Below are positions 25,501 through 34,840 of a stretch of 64,000 nt of DNA, piece by piece. The translations under genes were made by a program, and so were the position numbers. Numbering within the stretch: the first letter of the stretch is position 1; the number at the start of each line of letters is the position of its first letter. The DNA is from Sphingomonas canadensis (GTDB taxonomy: Bacteria > Pseudomonadota > Alphaproteobacteria > Sphingomonadales > Sphingomonadaceae). The stretch spans positions 169,975 to 233,974 of the forward strand of contig NZ_JAPDRA010000006.1 in assembly GCF_026013525.1 (NCBI RefSeq), read 5' to 3'. The notes beneath the pieces were generated by a model. That model saw nothing but the letters and a program-made list of their open reading frames with translations. It was not told the origin of the DNA and made no database searches.

Positions 25501-25564
25501 ACGCGCGAGCATAATTTTGTTGCCCGAGTCGTCGGGCGGGGGAAACTAAAGGAAAGGGCGTTTC

Positions 25565-26977
25565 ATGGCGAACTCGGCCAGCGATATCCTCAAGATGATC
25601 AAGGACCAGGAGATCGAATGGGTTGATCTCCGCTTCACCGATCCGAAGGGCAAGTGGCAGCACCTCACCATGGTCTCCGGGGTCATGGGCGAGGATGAGC
25701 TCACCGACGGCCTGATGTTCGACGGTTCGTCGATCGAGGGCTGGAAGGCGATCAACGAGTCCGACATGATCCTGAAGCCGGACCTCGACGCGGTCTATGT
25801 CGATCCGTTCTCGGCCACGCCGATGCTGATCCTGTTCTGCGACATCGTCGAGCCTTCGACCGGCGAGCTCTATGCCCGCGATCCGCGTTCGTGCGCCAAG
25901 CGCGCCGAGGCCTATGTGAAGGCCACCGGCATCGGCGACACCATCTACGTCGGCCCGGAAGCAGAGTTCTTCGTGTTCGACGACGTCAAGTTCGAGACGA
26001 GCTACGCGACCAGCTATTACGCGATCGACGACATCGAGCTGCCGACCAACACCGGCAAGTCCTATGAGGGCGGCAACCTGGGCCACCGCCCGCGCGCCAA
26101 GGGCGGCTATTTCCCGGTCGCCCCGGTCGACAGCCTGGTCGACATCCGCGGCGAGATGGTCTCGACGATGATGGAAATGGGCCTGCCGTGCGACAAGCAC
26201 CACCATGAGGTGGCCGCCGCGCAGCACGAGCTGGGCCTGACCTTCGGCACGCTGGTGACCACCGCGGACCGCATGCAGATCTACAAGTACGTCGTGCATC
26301 AGGTCGCCCAGGCCTATGGCAAGACCGCGACCTTCATGCCCAAGCCGATCAAGGAAGATAACGGCAGCGGCATGCACACCCACATGTCGATCTGGAACCA
26401 GGGCACGCCGCTGTTCGCGGGCAACGGCTATGCCGGCCTCAGCGACATGTGCCTCTATTTCATCGGCGGCGTGATCAAGCACGCCAAGGCGCTCAACGCC
26501 TTCACCAACCCGACCACCAACAGCTACAAGCGCCTGGTACCGGGCTATGAGGCGCCGGTGCTGCTGGCCTATTCGGCGCGCAACCGTTCGGCCTCGTGCC
26601 GCATCCCCTATGGCGCGGGCGCCAAGGCGAAGCGCGTCGAGTTCCGTTTCCCGGATGCGCTGGCGAACCCCTATCTCGCCTATGCGGCGCTGCTGATGGC
26701 CGGCCTGGACGGCATCCAGAACCGCATCCACCCGGGCGATCCGATGGACAAGAACCTGTACGATCTGCCCCCGGCCGAGCTGGCCGAGGTGCCGACCGTG
26801 TGCGGTTCGCTCCGCGAGGCGCTCGAGAGCCTCGAGGCCGACATGGACTTCCTGCTGAAGGGCGACGTGTTCACCAAGGACCAGATCGAAGCTTACATCG
26901 AGCTGAAGTGGGCCGACGTGGCGCGTTGGGAGATGACTCCCAGCCCGGTCGAGTACGACATGTACTACAGCGCCTGA
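25565..26977 (+). CDS. glnA: Glutamine synthetase type I
   Basis: 470 residues, the length of class I-beta enzymes. Visible motifs are the N-terminal latch FDGSSIEGW, the metal/ATP motif [14 protein letters not shown], the substrate loop [17 protein letters not shown] and the adenylylation region with Tyr397 in [10 protein letters not shown]. It makes glutamine from glutamate, ammonia and ATP. AAAGGAAAGG precedes the ATG. It is cotranscribed with glnB under sigma-54 control and adenylylation control. Confidence 0.98.
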   Translation: MANSASDILKMIKDQEIEWVDLRFTDPKGKWQHLTMVSGVMGEDELTDGLMFDGSSIEGWKAINESDMILKPDLDAVYVDPFSATPMLILFCDIVEPSTGELYARDPRSCAKRAEAYVKATGIGDTIYVGPEAEFFVFDDVKFETSYATSYYAIDDIELPTNTGKSYEGGNLGHRPRAKGGYFPVAPVDSLVDIRGEMVSTMMEMGLPCDKHHHEVAAAQHELGLTFGTLVTTADRMQIYKYVVHQVAQAYGKTATFMPKPIKEDNGSGMHTHMSIWNQGTPLFAGNGYAGLSDMCLYFIGGVIKHAKALNAFTNPTTNSYKRLVPGYEAPVLLAYSARNRSASCRIPYGAGAKAKRVEFRFPDALANPYLAYAALLMAGLDGIQNRIHPGDPMDKNLYDLPPAELAEVPTVCGSLREALESLEADMDFLLKGDVFTKDQIEAYIELKWADVARWEMTPSPVEYDMYYSA

Positions 26978-27001
26978 TTACCGCGCAGGCGGGGGCAAGA
27001 G

Positions 27002-27046
27002 GGGGCGTCCGGACCTGGGGAGGTCCGGGCGCCCCTTTCGTTTCTT
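27002..27046 (+). terminator. Rho-independent terminator of glnA
   Basis: GGGGCGTCCGGACCT (27002-27016), loop GGGG, AGGTCCGGGCGCCCC (27021-27035), then TTTCGTTTCTT. A 15-bp stem with one G-T pair and a T-rich tail, 25 bases after the glnA stop. Confidence 0.92.
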
Positions 27047-27068
27047 GGCATGGCGCCGCGCGGGAAGC

Positions 27069-27110
27069 GCCAGCCACCTCCCCCTGGCGGGGGAGGATGG
27101 GGAGGTCCCT
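27069..27110. repeat. REP-like palindrome
   Basis: CCACCTCCCCC (27076-27086 region) and GGGGGAGG with GGGGAGGT form a palindromic GC-rich unit of the kind scattered through sphingomonad genomes; it lies between two terminators. Confidence 0.5.
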
Positions 27111-27140
27111 TCCCGCCCGGCCAGGTCGCCCAAAAGGAAG

Positions 27141-27168
27141 GGGGCGCCCGGATCGCTCCGGACGCCCC
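27141..27168 (-). terminator. Terminator of the second TonB receptor gene
   Basis: Read on the minus strand: GGGGCGTCCGGA, loop GCGA, TCCGGGCGCCCC with one mismatch, then CTTCCTTTTGG. The left arm is the same 12-mer as in the glnA terminator. Confidence 0.8.
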
Positions 27169-27211
27169 TCCCCTCGTATTCCATTACCCGCAGGCTGCCC
27201 CGCGGCGCGGC

Positions 27212-29773
27212 TCAGCGGCCGCCCAGCTTCACGCTGGCGGCAATGCCGAAGATGCGCGGCTCGCCGGCGATGAAGGTCGGCATGCCCAGGCTGTCGCCCG
27301 TGTTGCCCGCGTCCTTGATATATTGCTGGTCGAACACATTGGTGACGAAGCCCTCGACGCGCCACACGCCGTCGGCGGTGCTGACGCCCAGCCGCAGGTC
27401 GACGGTCGCATAGCCCTTCTGCCATTCGTCCTGCACCACATCCGGGATCAGGTTGCCCGTCTGCAGCGCCGGCAGGTCGTTGTCGTCGTCGAAGAAGGTC
27501 TTCGACTGCCACCCCAGGACCGGCGTGAAATCCGCCTTCACCGGGCCCAGGTCGCCGCGCAGCGTGGCGCCCAGCGACGCGCTGTGATCGGGCGACAGGC
27601 GGAAGCGGTTGCCGTCGCGCGCGCCCGTGGTGAAGCGGCTGTGGTTCCAGGCATAGGTGCCGAACAGGTCGATCCACTCCGCCGGCTTCCAGGTGAACTG
27701 GCCTTCGAAGCCATAGCTGGTCGCCTCGCCCGCGTTGACCGTGATGAAGGTCGTGCCCTGCTGCTCGGTCGTCTGGAAGTTGCGGTAGCGATAGTAGAAG
27801 AGCGCGCCGTCCAGGAACAGCGTGCGGCCCGCCAGCGCGGTCTTCGCACCCGCTTCGAAGCTGTCCACCGTCTCCGACGGCAGCAGATCGAAACGCGCCG
27901 CGCCGCCCGGCGCCGCGGGCGGACGGACGCTCAGAACCTCGGGCCGGCGGCCACGGGCATAGTTGGCGTAGAGGCTGGCATCCGGCGACAGCTCGTAACG
28001 CGCGGTCAGGCGCCAGGTGAGCCCGCTGTCGTTATGGTCCAGGTCATAGCGCTGGCCGTTGGTGCCGGTGGGCTGGAGGCCCAGGCCGAACAGCGGCACC
28101 GGATAGAGCGCGGACGGCGGGATGGTCGCCGCGCCCGGCACGGCCAGGCCGCCCAGCAGCGCGTCGCGCGTCGCCGGGGCCTGCGCCAGCGCGCCGACGA
28201 AGCCGCCCAGGACCGAACGCCCGTTGACCACGGCCGAGCTGTATCCCGTGCTCTTGTCGTCATGGCTCCAGCGCACGCCCGCGCCGATCTCCAGCGCGTC
28301 GATGGGCTTGAAGCTGACGTCGGCGAACAGGTCCCAGCTCGTCGTCTCGGCGAAGTTGGTGCTGGTCTCCAGATGGTTCGATTTCAGGTTGGCGGCGATG
28401 CCGTTCGCCAGCGGAGCCGGCAGCGCATAGCCATAGGCGCCCGCCAGCCCCTGGAGCAGCGCGGCGGTGAAGGCCGTGTTGCCGAACAGCGAGATCGGGG
28501 CGGGATCGGAGGCCGGACGGCCCGGGATCAGCCCGCCGCCCGCCAGCGTGCCCGGCGCGCCGAAATCGACCAGCCGCGCCAGCGCCACGCGCTCGTCGAA
28601 CTGCGCGGGCGTGCGCGTCGATCCGGTCTCGCGGAAATAGGTGGCGCCGGCGAAGGCGGTAAGGCGATCCCCATCGGCCCAGGTGAGGCGCAGCGTCGCC
28701 ATCGTCTGCTCGCCCTGCGCGTCCTCGGCCGCGGTCAGCGCGGGCAGCGAGATGCCGTCGGCGTCGAACACCTCCAGCGCGGAGAATTCGCGGTACGATC
28801 CGATCGCGTTGAGCGAGAGCCGGTCGGAGAATTCATAGTTGGCGATACCGGTGACGCCCCACACCTCACGATCGAGGCCCAGCGGCTTGCCGCCCTCGAA
28901 GCCAGCGCCCGGCGCCAGCGCCGCGCCGCTGTTGCGCCCGCGATCGCCCAGCACCGCGCCGGTCACCGGATCGGTGGGGTTCCAGTTGGCGGACTTGAAC
29001 GAGGTGCCGGTGGCCTCGTCCTTCTGATAATTGCCGATCAGGTCCAGGGTGAAGGCGCCCGGCTCCCAGCGCAGGCTGCCGCGCACCGCCTTGGTGTCGA
29101 TGCCGTTGAAATCCTCGCCGCCCAGCAGGTTCTGGACATAGCCGTCGCGGTGCTTGATCCGCCCGGCCGCGCGCACCGCCAGCGTGTCGCCGAGCGGCAG
29201 GTTGCCGGCGACGTCGAAGCGATAGCCGTCGAAATCGCCATATTGCGCGCGCGCCTGGAACAGCGGCGCGGAGGGATCGGCCTTCGCCTGGATCAGGTTG
29301 ACCGCGCCGATCAGCGCGCCGCGGCCGTACAGCGTCGACTGCGGGCCCTTGGCGATCTCGATACGGTCCATGTCGAACAGCTCGACATAGGAGCCGCGCG
29401 ACTTGGAGATCGACACGCCGTCCTGGAAGACGGAGACGCGCGGTTCGTTATAGGCGGTGCCCGAATCGGAGGTGATACCGCGCATCACGAAGCCCGGGTT
29501 GTTGGGCGACTGGTTCTGCACGTCGAAGCCGGGGACGAACTGGCCGAGCTTGTCGAATTCGGTGACGCCCAGCGTCTCCAGAAACTCGCCCGAATAGGCG
29601 GTGAGCGCGAACGGCACCTCCATCGGCGACTGCTCGATAAGCTGCGCGGTGACCGTGATCTCGCCGTCTTGGGCCGGGGCCTCGGCGGGGACATCCTGCG
29701 CGCAGGCGGCGGTGGCGCCGGCGGCAAGGGCGAACGGGCTCGCAAGCGCGAGCAGCAACACACGGACAGTCAT
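27212..29773 (-). CDS. TonB-dependent outer-membrane receptor
   Basis: 853 residues from the ATG at 29773, where a signal peptide begins (MTVRVLLLALASPFALAAG, cut near ACAQ). The plug starts with GEITVTAQLIEQSPMEVPFA and the barrel ends IAASVKLGGR. The frame stays open further upstream but without a plausible protein start. It is divergent from an aldehyde dehydrogenase, with phased 12-bp repeats between the two, suggesting shared control and a common substrate. The ligand is not readable. Confidence 0.92.
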   Translation of the reverse strand: MTVRVLLLALASPFALAAGATAACAQDVPAEAPAQDGEITVTAQLIEQSPMEVPFALTAYSGEFLETLGVTEFDKLGQFVPGFDVQNQSPNNPGFVMRGITSDSGTAYNEPRVSVFQDGVSISKSRGSYVELFDMDRIEIAKGPQSTLYGRGALIGAVNLIQAKADPSAPLFQARAQYGDFDGYRFDVAGNLPLGDTLAVRAAGRIKHRDGYVQNLLGGEDFNGIDTKAVRGSLRWEPGAFTLDLIGNYQKDEATGTSFKSANWNPTDPVTGAVLGDRGRNSGAALAPGAGFEGGKPLGLDREVWGVTGIANYEFSDRLSLNAIGSYREFSALEVFDADGISLPALTAAEDAQGEQTMATLRLTWADGDRLTAFAGATYFRETGSTRTPAQFDERVALARLVDFGAPGTLAGGGLIPGRPASDPAPISLFGNTAFTAALLQGLAGAYGYALPAPLANGIAANLKSNHLETSTNFAETTSWDLFADVSFKPIDALEIGAGVRWSHDDKSTGYSSAVVNGRSVLGGFVGALAQAPATRDALLGGLAVPGAATIPPSALYPVPLFGLGLQPTGTNGQRYDLDHNDSGLTWRLTARYELSPDASLYANYARGRRPEVLSVRPPAAPGGAARFDLLPSETVDSFEAGAKTALAGRTLFLDGALFYYRYRNFQTTEQQGTTFITVNAGEATSYGFEGQFTWKPAEWIDLFGTYAWNHSRFTTGARDGNRFRLSPDHSASLGATLRGDLGPVKADFTPVLGWQSKTFFDDDNDLPALQTGNLIPDVVQDEWQKGYATVDLRLGVSTADGVWRVEGFVTNVFDQQYIKDAGNTGDSLGMPTFIAGEPRIFGIAASVKLGGR

Positions 29774-29930
29774 CAACTCAAACCCCCACTGGCGGAGGCC
29801 CAGGTGCCTCCCTGGCCCTGCCCGTGGCGCGGCTTCGTGACATCTGCATTGCGTTGCAGCGACAGTTATTCGCACGCGCAACATTCCCCGCGGGTGTTGC
29901 CCATGTGCGACGATCGGGCCGGTCCGGTGC

Positions 29931-29985
29931 TTATCCGGCCAAATGTTGTCCGGCCAAAATATTGTCCGGCCAAGAGTTATCCGGG
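29931..29985. promoter_or_regulatory. Phased repeats TTRTCCGGCCAA
   Basis: TTATCCGGCCAA (29931-29942), TTGTCCGGCCAA (29946-29957), TTGTCCGGCCAA (29962-29973) and the half copy TTATCCGGG (29977-29985) repeat every 15-16 bases in the divergent region between TonB receptor and aldehyde dehydrogenase. Arrays like this usually bind several copies of a regulator. Confidence 0.7.
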
Positions 29986-30078
29986 TAGTCCCGCCACCAT
30001 CGCTGGTGCCAACCTTGCAAGGTTTCCGGGCTCCGGCCATCTAACCGGCAACGATAATGGGTTCCCTTGGAGGCATGG

Positions 30079-31503
30079 ATGCGCAGCTATCTGAAGCAGT
30101 ATATCGACGGCCGGTGGGTCGAGAGCGAGGGCGGGCGCCGCCACGAGGTGATCAACCCCGCCACCGAGGCGCCCGTGAGCGAGATCACGCTGGGCACCGC
30201 GGCGGACGTCGACAAGGCGGTGGCCGCCGCGCGCCGCGCCTTCGACAGCTTCTCGCGCACCACCCGCGAGGAGCGGCTGGCGCTGCTGGAACGGATCGTC
30301 GCGGAATATAAGGCGCGCGCGGGCGACATCGCCGAGGCGATCGCGCTGGAGATGGGCTGCCCGATCTCGATCGCGGCCACCGCGCAGGTGGGCAGCGGCA
30401 TCGGCCACCTGATGGCAGCGATCAACGCGCTGAAGGAATTCACCTTCGAGGAGCGGATCAACAACAGCCTGGTCGTCCATGAGCCGATCGGCGTGGTCGC
30501 GCTGATCACGCCGTGGAACTGGCCGATGAACCAGATCCTGGCAAAGGTCGCCCCGGCGCTGGCGGCGGGCAACACGATGATCCTGAAGCCCAGCGAGGAA
30601 GCGCCGGGCTCCGCCGCGATCTTTGCCGAGGTGATGGACAAGGCGGGCGTGCCCGCGGGCGTGTTCAACCTGATCCAGGGCGACGGCCCCGGCGTCGGCA
30701 CCGCGCTGGCCCAGCACAAGGGCGTGGACATGATCAGCTTCACCGGCTCCACCCGCGCCGGCATCGCGGTCGCCAAGAACGCCGCCGACACGGTGAAGCG
30801 CGTGCATCAGGAACTGGGCGGCAAATCGCCCGCGATCATCCTGGAGGGCGCCGATCTTTCGAAGGCGGTTCCGGGCGCGCTGATGGGCGTGCTGCTGAAT
30901 TCCGGCCAGAGCTGCATCGCGCCCGCCCGCCTGCTGGTGCCCGAGGACAAGCTGGACGAGGTGAACGCCATCGCCGGCGGCATGATGCAGGCGACCGAGA
31001 CCGGCGACCCGATGACCGAGGGCCGCCACATCGGCCCGGTGGTCAACAAGGCGCAGTGGGAGAAGATCCAGGGCCTTATCGCCAGGGGCGTGGCCGAGGG
31101 CGCCAGGGTGATCGCGGGCGGCCCGGGCCGTCCCGAGGGCAAGGACAAGGGCTATTACGTCAAGCCGACGCTGTTCACCGACGTGACCAACGACATGGCG
31201 ATCGCGCGCGAGGAGATCTTCGGCCCGGTCGTCACCATCATCCCCTACAAGGATGAGGAAGACGCGATCCGCATCGCCAACGACACCGATTACGGCCTGT
31301 CCTCCGCCGTGTTCGGCTCGCCCGAGGCGATCCGGCGCGTGGCGCCGCGCATCCGGGCAGGGCAGGTCTATGTCAACGGCGGCTCGCCCGATCCCAGCGT
31401 GCCCTTCGGCGGCTACAAGCAATCGGGCAACGGCCGGGAGTTCGGCAAATATGGCCTGGCCGAGTTCATGGAAGTGAAGTCGCTGGTCAACGCCTTCGCC
31501 TGA
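30079..31503 (+). CDS. NAD(P)-dependent aldehyde dehydrogenase
   Basis: 474 residues from ATG 30079 (GGAGG 5 bases upstream). The catalytic Cys279 lies in GQSCIAP and the general base Glu245 in HQELGGKSP; the Rossmann loop is SFTGSTRAG and the oxyanion Asn is in ITPWNWPMN. It oxidises an aldehyde to the acid with NAD(P). Class and substrate cannot be fixed by eye. It is divergent from a TonB receptor with phased operator-like repeats in between. Confidence 0.95.
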   Translation: MRSYLKQYIDGRWVESEGGRRHEVINPATEAPVSEITLGTAADVDKAVAAARRAFDSFSRTTREERLALLERIVAEYKARAGDIAEAIALEMGCPISIAATAQVGSGIGHLMAAINALKEFTFEERINNSLVVHEPIGVVALITPWNWPMNQILAKVAPALAAGNTMILKPSEEAPGSAAIFAEVMDKAGVPAGVFNLIQGDGPGVGTALAQHKGVDMISFTGSTRAGIAVAKNAADTVKRVHQELGGKSPAIILEGADLSKAVPGALMGVLLNSGQSCIAPARLLVPEDKLDEVNAIAGGMMQATETGDPMTEGRHIGPVVNKAQWEKIQGLIARGVAEGARVIAGGPGRPEGKDKGYYVKPTLFTDVTNDMAIAREEIFGPVVTIIPYKDEEDAIRIANDTDYGLSSAVFGSPEAIRRVAPRIRAGQVYVNGGSPDPSVPFGGYKQSGNGREFGKYGLAEFMEVKSLVNAFA

Positions 31504-31665
31504 TTCCGGCGCCTGATCCCGGCGCCGGGGCGGCACCCTGCCCGCTCCCCGGCTTCCGGCACGTGCTTGCCCCTGCGGCCCGGCCGCGGGGGCACCGGCG
31601 CCGGTTCGCGGCCGTATCTCCCACGGCCCAGACCGGCGCCTCCCCGGCCATCGCCCGAAACGACG

Positions 31666-31699
31666 GCGCCCTCCGGCCTGCTTGGGGGCCGGAGGGCGC
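31666..31699 (-). terminator. Hairpin after the flagellin gene
   Basis: GCGCCCTCCGGCC (31666-31678) and GGCCGGAGGGCGC (31687-31699) form a perfect 13-bp stem beyond the flagellin stop; on the minus strand it is followed by CGTCGTTTCG. Confidence 0.75.
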
Positions 31700-31752
31700 T
31701 GGTTGCGCGCATGATGGAATGCGCTCAGCCCGATAGTGTCGCCGGCGGGCGA

Positions 31753-32574
31753 TCAGCCCTTGAGCAGCGAGAGCACGTTCTGCTGGCTCTGGTTGGCCTG
31801 GGCCAGCATCGCGGTGGAGGCCTGGCTCAGGATCTGCGCCTTGGCCAGCGCCGCGGTCTCGGTCGAGTAATCGGCGTCCTCGATGCGGCTGCGCGCATCG
31901 GTGAGGTTCGAGACGTTGGTGGTCAGGTTGTTGATCGCGGATTCGAGACGGCTCTGCGCCGCGCCCAGCGTCGCGCGCGATTCGGCGATCGTCTTGAGCG
32001 CGTCGTCGAGCGTCTCGAGCGCGTCGGAAGCGTCCTCGGCGTCGGAGATGTCGATGTCGATCGCGTCTTCCAGATCGACCTCGGCGAGCGACAGCGTCAC
32101 CGTCTCGTCCGCGGTCGAGCCGACCTGGATCGTCACGTCGCCCGAATCGCCGGCCGATCCGTCGAACAGGCCCACGCCGTTGAACTTGGTGTTCGCCAGG
32201 ATGTCCGAGATCTGCGAGGTCAGCTCGGTCACCTCGGCCTGCAGGTTCGAACGATCGTCGTCCGAATAGCTGCCCGAGGCTGACTGGACCGCCAGCTCGC
32301 GGATGCGCTGGAGCATGTTGGTCACCTCGCTCAGCCCGCCTTCCGCGGTCTGCGCCATCGAGATGCCGTCGTTGGCGTTGCGGATCGCCTGGTTCATGCC
32401 GGTGATCGCGGCCGACATCGACGAAGCGATGGCGAGACCGGCGGCATCGTCCTTGGCGCTGTTGATGCGCTTGCCGGTCGACAGGCGCTCCATCGCCGTG
32501 CCCAGCATCTTGTTGGCGGAATTCATCGCATTTCCGGCGCGCAACGCGGCGCCATTGGTATTGATCGTGGTCAT
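31753..32574 (-). CDS. fliC: Flagellin
   Basis: 273 residues from ATG 32574 (a GTG directly before it gives one more). The N-terminal D0/D1 region (MLGTAMERLSTGKRINSAKD and onward) and the C-terminal D1/D0 region (ILSQASTAMLAQANQ, ending SLLKG) are conserved; the middle is short and rich in Asp, Ser and Glu, so this is a small flagellin lacking large outer domains. AGGGAG precedes the start. No other flagellar gene lies in the window, so it is an isolated filament gene. Confidence 0.97.
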   Translation of the reverse strand: MTTINTNGAALRAGNAMNSANKMLGTAMERLSTGKRINSAKDDAAGLAIASSMSAAITGMNQAIRNANDGISMAQTAEGGLSEVTNMLQRIRELAVQSASGSYSDDDRSNLQAEVTELTSQISDILANTKFNGVGLFDGSAGDSGDVTIQVGSTADETVTLSLAEVDLEDAIDIDISDAEDASDALETLDDALKTIAESRATLGAAQSRLESAINNLTTNVSNLTDARSRIEDADYSTETAALAKAQILSQASTAMLAQANQSQQNVLSLLKG

Positions 32575-32817
32575 CACAGAGTCTCCCTAACCGTCCGGGA
32601 CTCGGGGGCTCCCGTCTCCCCCACCCCGGGAGCCAGCCACCGCGTCAAATTAAACTGTTCGGCCGGTCCGGTTTAGGCGCACATGGTAAACACTCTGCTA
32701 ACCACAGCCGGTTTTTCCTCAGTAATCATACCTAGAAACCAGTTTGGCCGGTTTCCCCTGCCCTTCGGGCGCAGCGCGGCATTGACGCGGCGGGCGGGGC
32801 GTGTCTTGCATTGCAGC

Positions 32818-33579
32818 ATGTTTTTCCGCCGCAAGCCTTCCCCGCCGCCTGCCGAACCGGTGTTGCCGGAGGGGATGCGCGTCTATGCGATCGGCGACGT
32901 CCATGGCGAGCTGGCGCTGCTGCGCGACCTGCTGGCGCATATCGAGGCGGACAACGCCGCCCGCCCGGCCGCGGATACGCGCGTCGTGATGCTGGGCGAC
33001 CTGGTGGATCGCGGCCCCGATTCCGCCGGCGTCGTCGAGCTACTGCTCAACCAGCGCCCCGGCTTCGCCACCTTCCACTTCCTGGCGGGCAACCATGAGG
33101 ATGCCATGCTGACCAGCCTGGCCCATGACGCCGACCCGCGCGAAAGCGGCTGGCTGCGTTTCGGCGGGCACGAGGCGCTGGCCAGCTATGGCGTGCCCGA
33201 GGACGTGTTCGAGCTGCACGGCGCCCAGCTATCCTATGAGCTGCGGCGCTATGTGCCGGAGGAACATCTGCGCTTCATCGAAGGCTTCGAGGAGATGCTG
33301 GTGCTGGGCGGCTATCTGTTCGTCCATGCCGGCATCCGGCCGGGGCGCAGCCTGGAACGCCAGTCGCGCGGCGACCTGCTGTGGATCCGCGAGGGATTCC
33401 TGGAGCATGAGGGCAGCCACGGCCTGATGGTGGTGCACGGCCACACCGTGCGCCGCGAGCCCGATTTCGCGGGCAACCGGATCGGCATCGATACCGGCGC
33501 CTATGCCACCGGCGTCCTCACCGCGCTGGCGCTGGAAGGACGCGAACAGCGCGTGATCCAGGCCGCGATGGCGCGATAG
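32818..33579 (+). CDS. PPP-family serine/threonine phosphatase-like metallophosphoesterase
   Basis: 253 residues from ATG 32818. The metal motifs are GDVHGE, GDLVDRGPDS, GNHE and HGHT, in PPP order and spacing, so it should dephosphorylate proteins or small phosphates with a dinuclear metal centre. A short basic, proline-rich N-terminus precedes it. It is divergent from the flagellin gene; a functional link with the tyrosine kinase of the polysaccharide locus is possible but unsupported. Confidence 0.9.
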   Translation: MFFRRKPSPPPAEPVLPEGMRVYAIGDVHGELALLRDLLAHIEADNAARPAADTRVVMLGDLVDRGPDSAGVVELLLNQRPGFATFHFLAGNHEDAMLTSLAHDADPRESGWLRFGGHEALASYGVPEDVFELHGAQLSYELRRYVPEEHLRFIEGFEEMLVLGGYLFVHAGIRPGRSLERQSRGDLLWIREGFLEHEGSHGLMVVHGHTVRREPDFAGNRIGIDTGAYATGVLTALALEGREQRVIQAAMAR

Positions 33580-33741
33580 TCACGTAAGCGGCGCCTCCGG
33601 ACCGGCAAAGCGCCCACGGCGGGATCGAATCGCTGCTTGGCGCGCCCGGCGTTATCGCTGAAGCGCCGGGACCACGCCGGATATCGCACCCGCTTCGGAA
33701 GGATTGTGGCCGGGGCGGCGAAGGCCGCCGGCAATGGGTGG

Positions 33742-33918
33742 CTATGGCGTCCGCTCGCCGCGCGCTTCCCCGACACGCCACACGCCATCGTCATCGCGGA
33801 CCATGGGCTTACGGCAGTATCGGCATACCGAGACGAAATCGATGCCGTTGTGATGGACGTGCCGCTTCGAACGCGAATGGCGTCCGACCCTGCACATCAA
33901 AGCTCCCCAAAAGCTCAT
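33742..33918 (-). CDS. Small zinc-ribbon-like protein
   Basis: 58 residues from ATG 33918 with a good GAGGGG 5 bases before it; the frame upstream (to 34002) looks non-coding. The chain MSFWGALMCRVGRHSR then SVCRYCRKPMVR has a CxxC and further Cys/His that could bind one zinc ion. Similar 50-60-residue proteins occur in Sphingomonas; their function is unknown. It stands alone. Confidence 0.6.
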   Translation of the reverse strand: MSFWGALMCRVGRHSRSKRHVHHNGIDFVSVCRYCRKPMVRDDDGVWRVGEARGERTP

Positions 33919-34471
33919 CGCGACCCCTCGCCTGCTCCCGCAGACGCCCAAAACGGGCGCCCTTGCAGTGGCCCAACCCCCACCAGGCCTCACCCAATGC
34001 ACCGGACCGGCTGTTTTTCAGCCTCCTGGCATCCGACGCTTCGATTCGCCGTCATTAGATGCCGCCCAGAAACATTTCGCAAGCGCAGCATTTGCAATCG
34101 CAACATAATTAAGCGTTTCTAGTCCCCGGGCGCGTGGGCGCGATGCCGGGCGGAGCGGAGATCTCTGGGCGGAGCCGCGATCCCGGCAGCCGAGATATCC
34201 CGGCGATGGCACCGCCGAAACGCGGCGATCGGGCGCGGCCCCGCCCGCTATCCCGCCGGTTCGCGAAGATGCCGCTACCACGCCAACCGTCACAGCCTTG
34301 TCGGTGCCCAGCCCGCTTCGTCGCCACGAGCATGCCCCGGGAGGCCGTCACGGCATGGCGACGCATATCGCCCGACAAGCCCGAGGCGGTCCTCCCGCCT
34401 GTCGCGCGCAAACAAAAAGGGCGGTGGGGGAAACCCACCGCCCTTGATATTTGGCCGTCTCTGAAATCCGA
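33919..34471. other. Gene-free stretch
   Basis: No supported gene in 553 bases: the open frames here lack ribosome binding sites and normal codon use. The only clear element is the terminator at 34417-34445 for the secreted repeat protein. Confidence 0.5.
34413..34445 (-). terminator. Rho-independent terminator
   Basis: AAGGGCGGTGGG (34417-34428), loop, CCCACCGCCCTT (34434-34445); on the minus strand the stem runs into TTTTTG. It ends the transcript of the PT-repeat protein gene. Confidence 0.92.
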
Positions 34472-34840
34472 TCAGTTCGGGCTGGTCGGAGTGGGCGTCG
34501 GCGTCGGAGTGGGCGTCGGCGTCGGAGTGGGCGTCGGCGTCGGAGTGGGCGTCGGCGTCGGCGTCGGCGCGGGCACCGGGTTATCCAGCAGTTCCTGGAA
34601 GCCGAAACCGGCCGCGAGCGCCGCCAGCAGAGCGGCGATCCACTCAGCGTAGGTCAGGTTGTTCGCGTCATCGATCTGCGCGCCGACACGGCCGCTGAGG
34701 CTGCTGCCGGTCAGCGCAACCGACTTGGCGCCGGCAAGCTTGACCGAGAAGGGACGGATCGGCGCGGCCGCAACCGCGATCGTGGAGGACGCCAGCAACG
34801 CGGCGGCACCGATTCCACATGCTACTTTCTTGAAACTCAC
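34472..34840 (-). CDS. Secreted protein with Pro-Thr repeat tail
   Basis: 122 residues from GTG 34840 (GGGAGA 7 bases upstream). A signal peptide (residues 1-26, ending near AVAAAP) is followed by a short domain, one hydrophobic segment (EWIAALLAALAAGFGFQELL), and a tail of about 17 Pro-Thr pairs. The DNA of the tail is four exact 18-bp tandem units (34485-34556), so its length may vary by slippage. The tail looks like a stiff surface spacer, possibly a glycosylation target. No family is recognised. Confidence 0.75.
   Translation of the reverse strand: MSFKKVACGIGAAALLASSTIAVAAAPIRPFSVKLAGAKSVALTGSSLSGRVGAQIDDANNLTYAEWIAALLAALAAGFGFQELLDNPVPAPTPTPTPTPTPTPTPTPTPTPTPTPTPTSPN
34485..34556. repeat. 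18-bp tandem repeat, four exact copies
   Basis: GTCGGAGTGGGCGTCGGC repeated four times without error, in frame, encoding Pro-Thr pairs on the minus strand; degenerate copies flank it. Confidence 0.95.

Noticed and set aside
32578..32817. A sigma-28 promoter for the flagellin gene
   Set aside because: GCCGAACA occurs on the minus strand but no TAAA element lies at the correct distance.
33637..34438. Several open frames of 80-160 codons on both strands between the phosphatase and the PT-repeat gene
   Set aside because: No ribosome binding sites, irregular codon use and unstructured Pro/Arg-rich translations; only the 58-codon zinc-ribbon-like frame at 33742-33918 has a good start and plausible motifs.
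34485..34556. CRISPR or iteron array
   Set aside because: Units are directly adjacent, in frame, and encode Pro-Thr pairs of a secreted protein.
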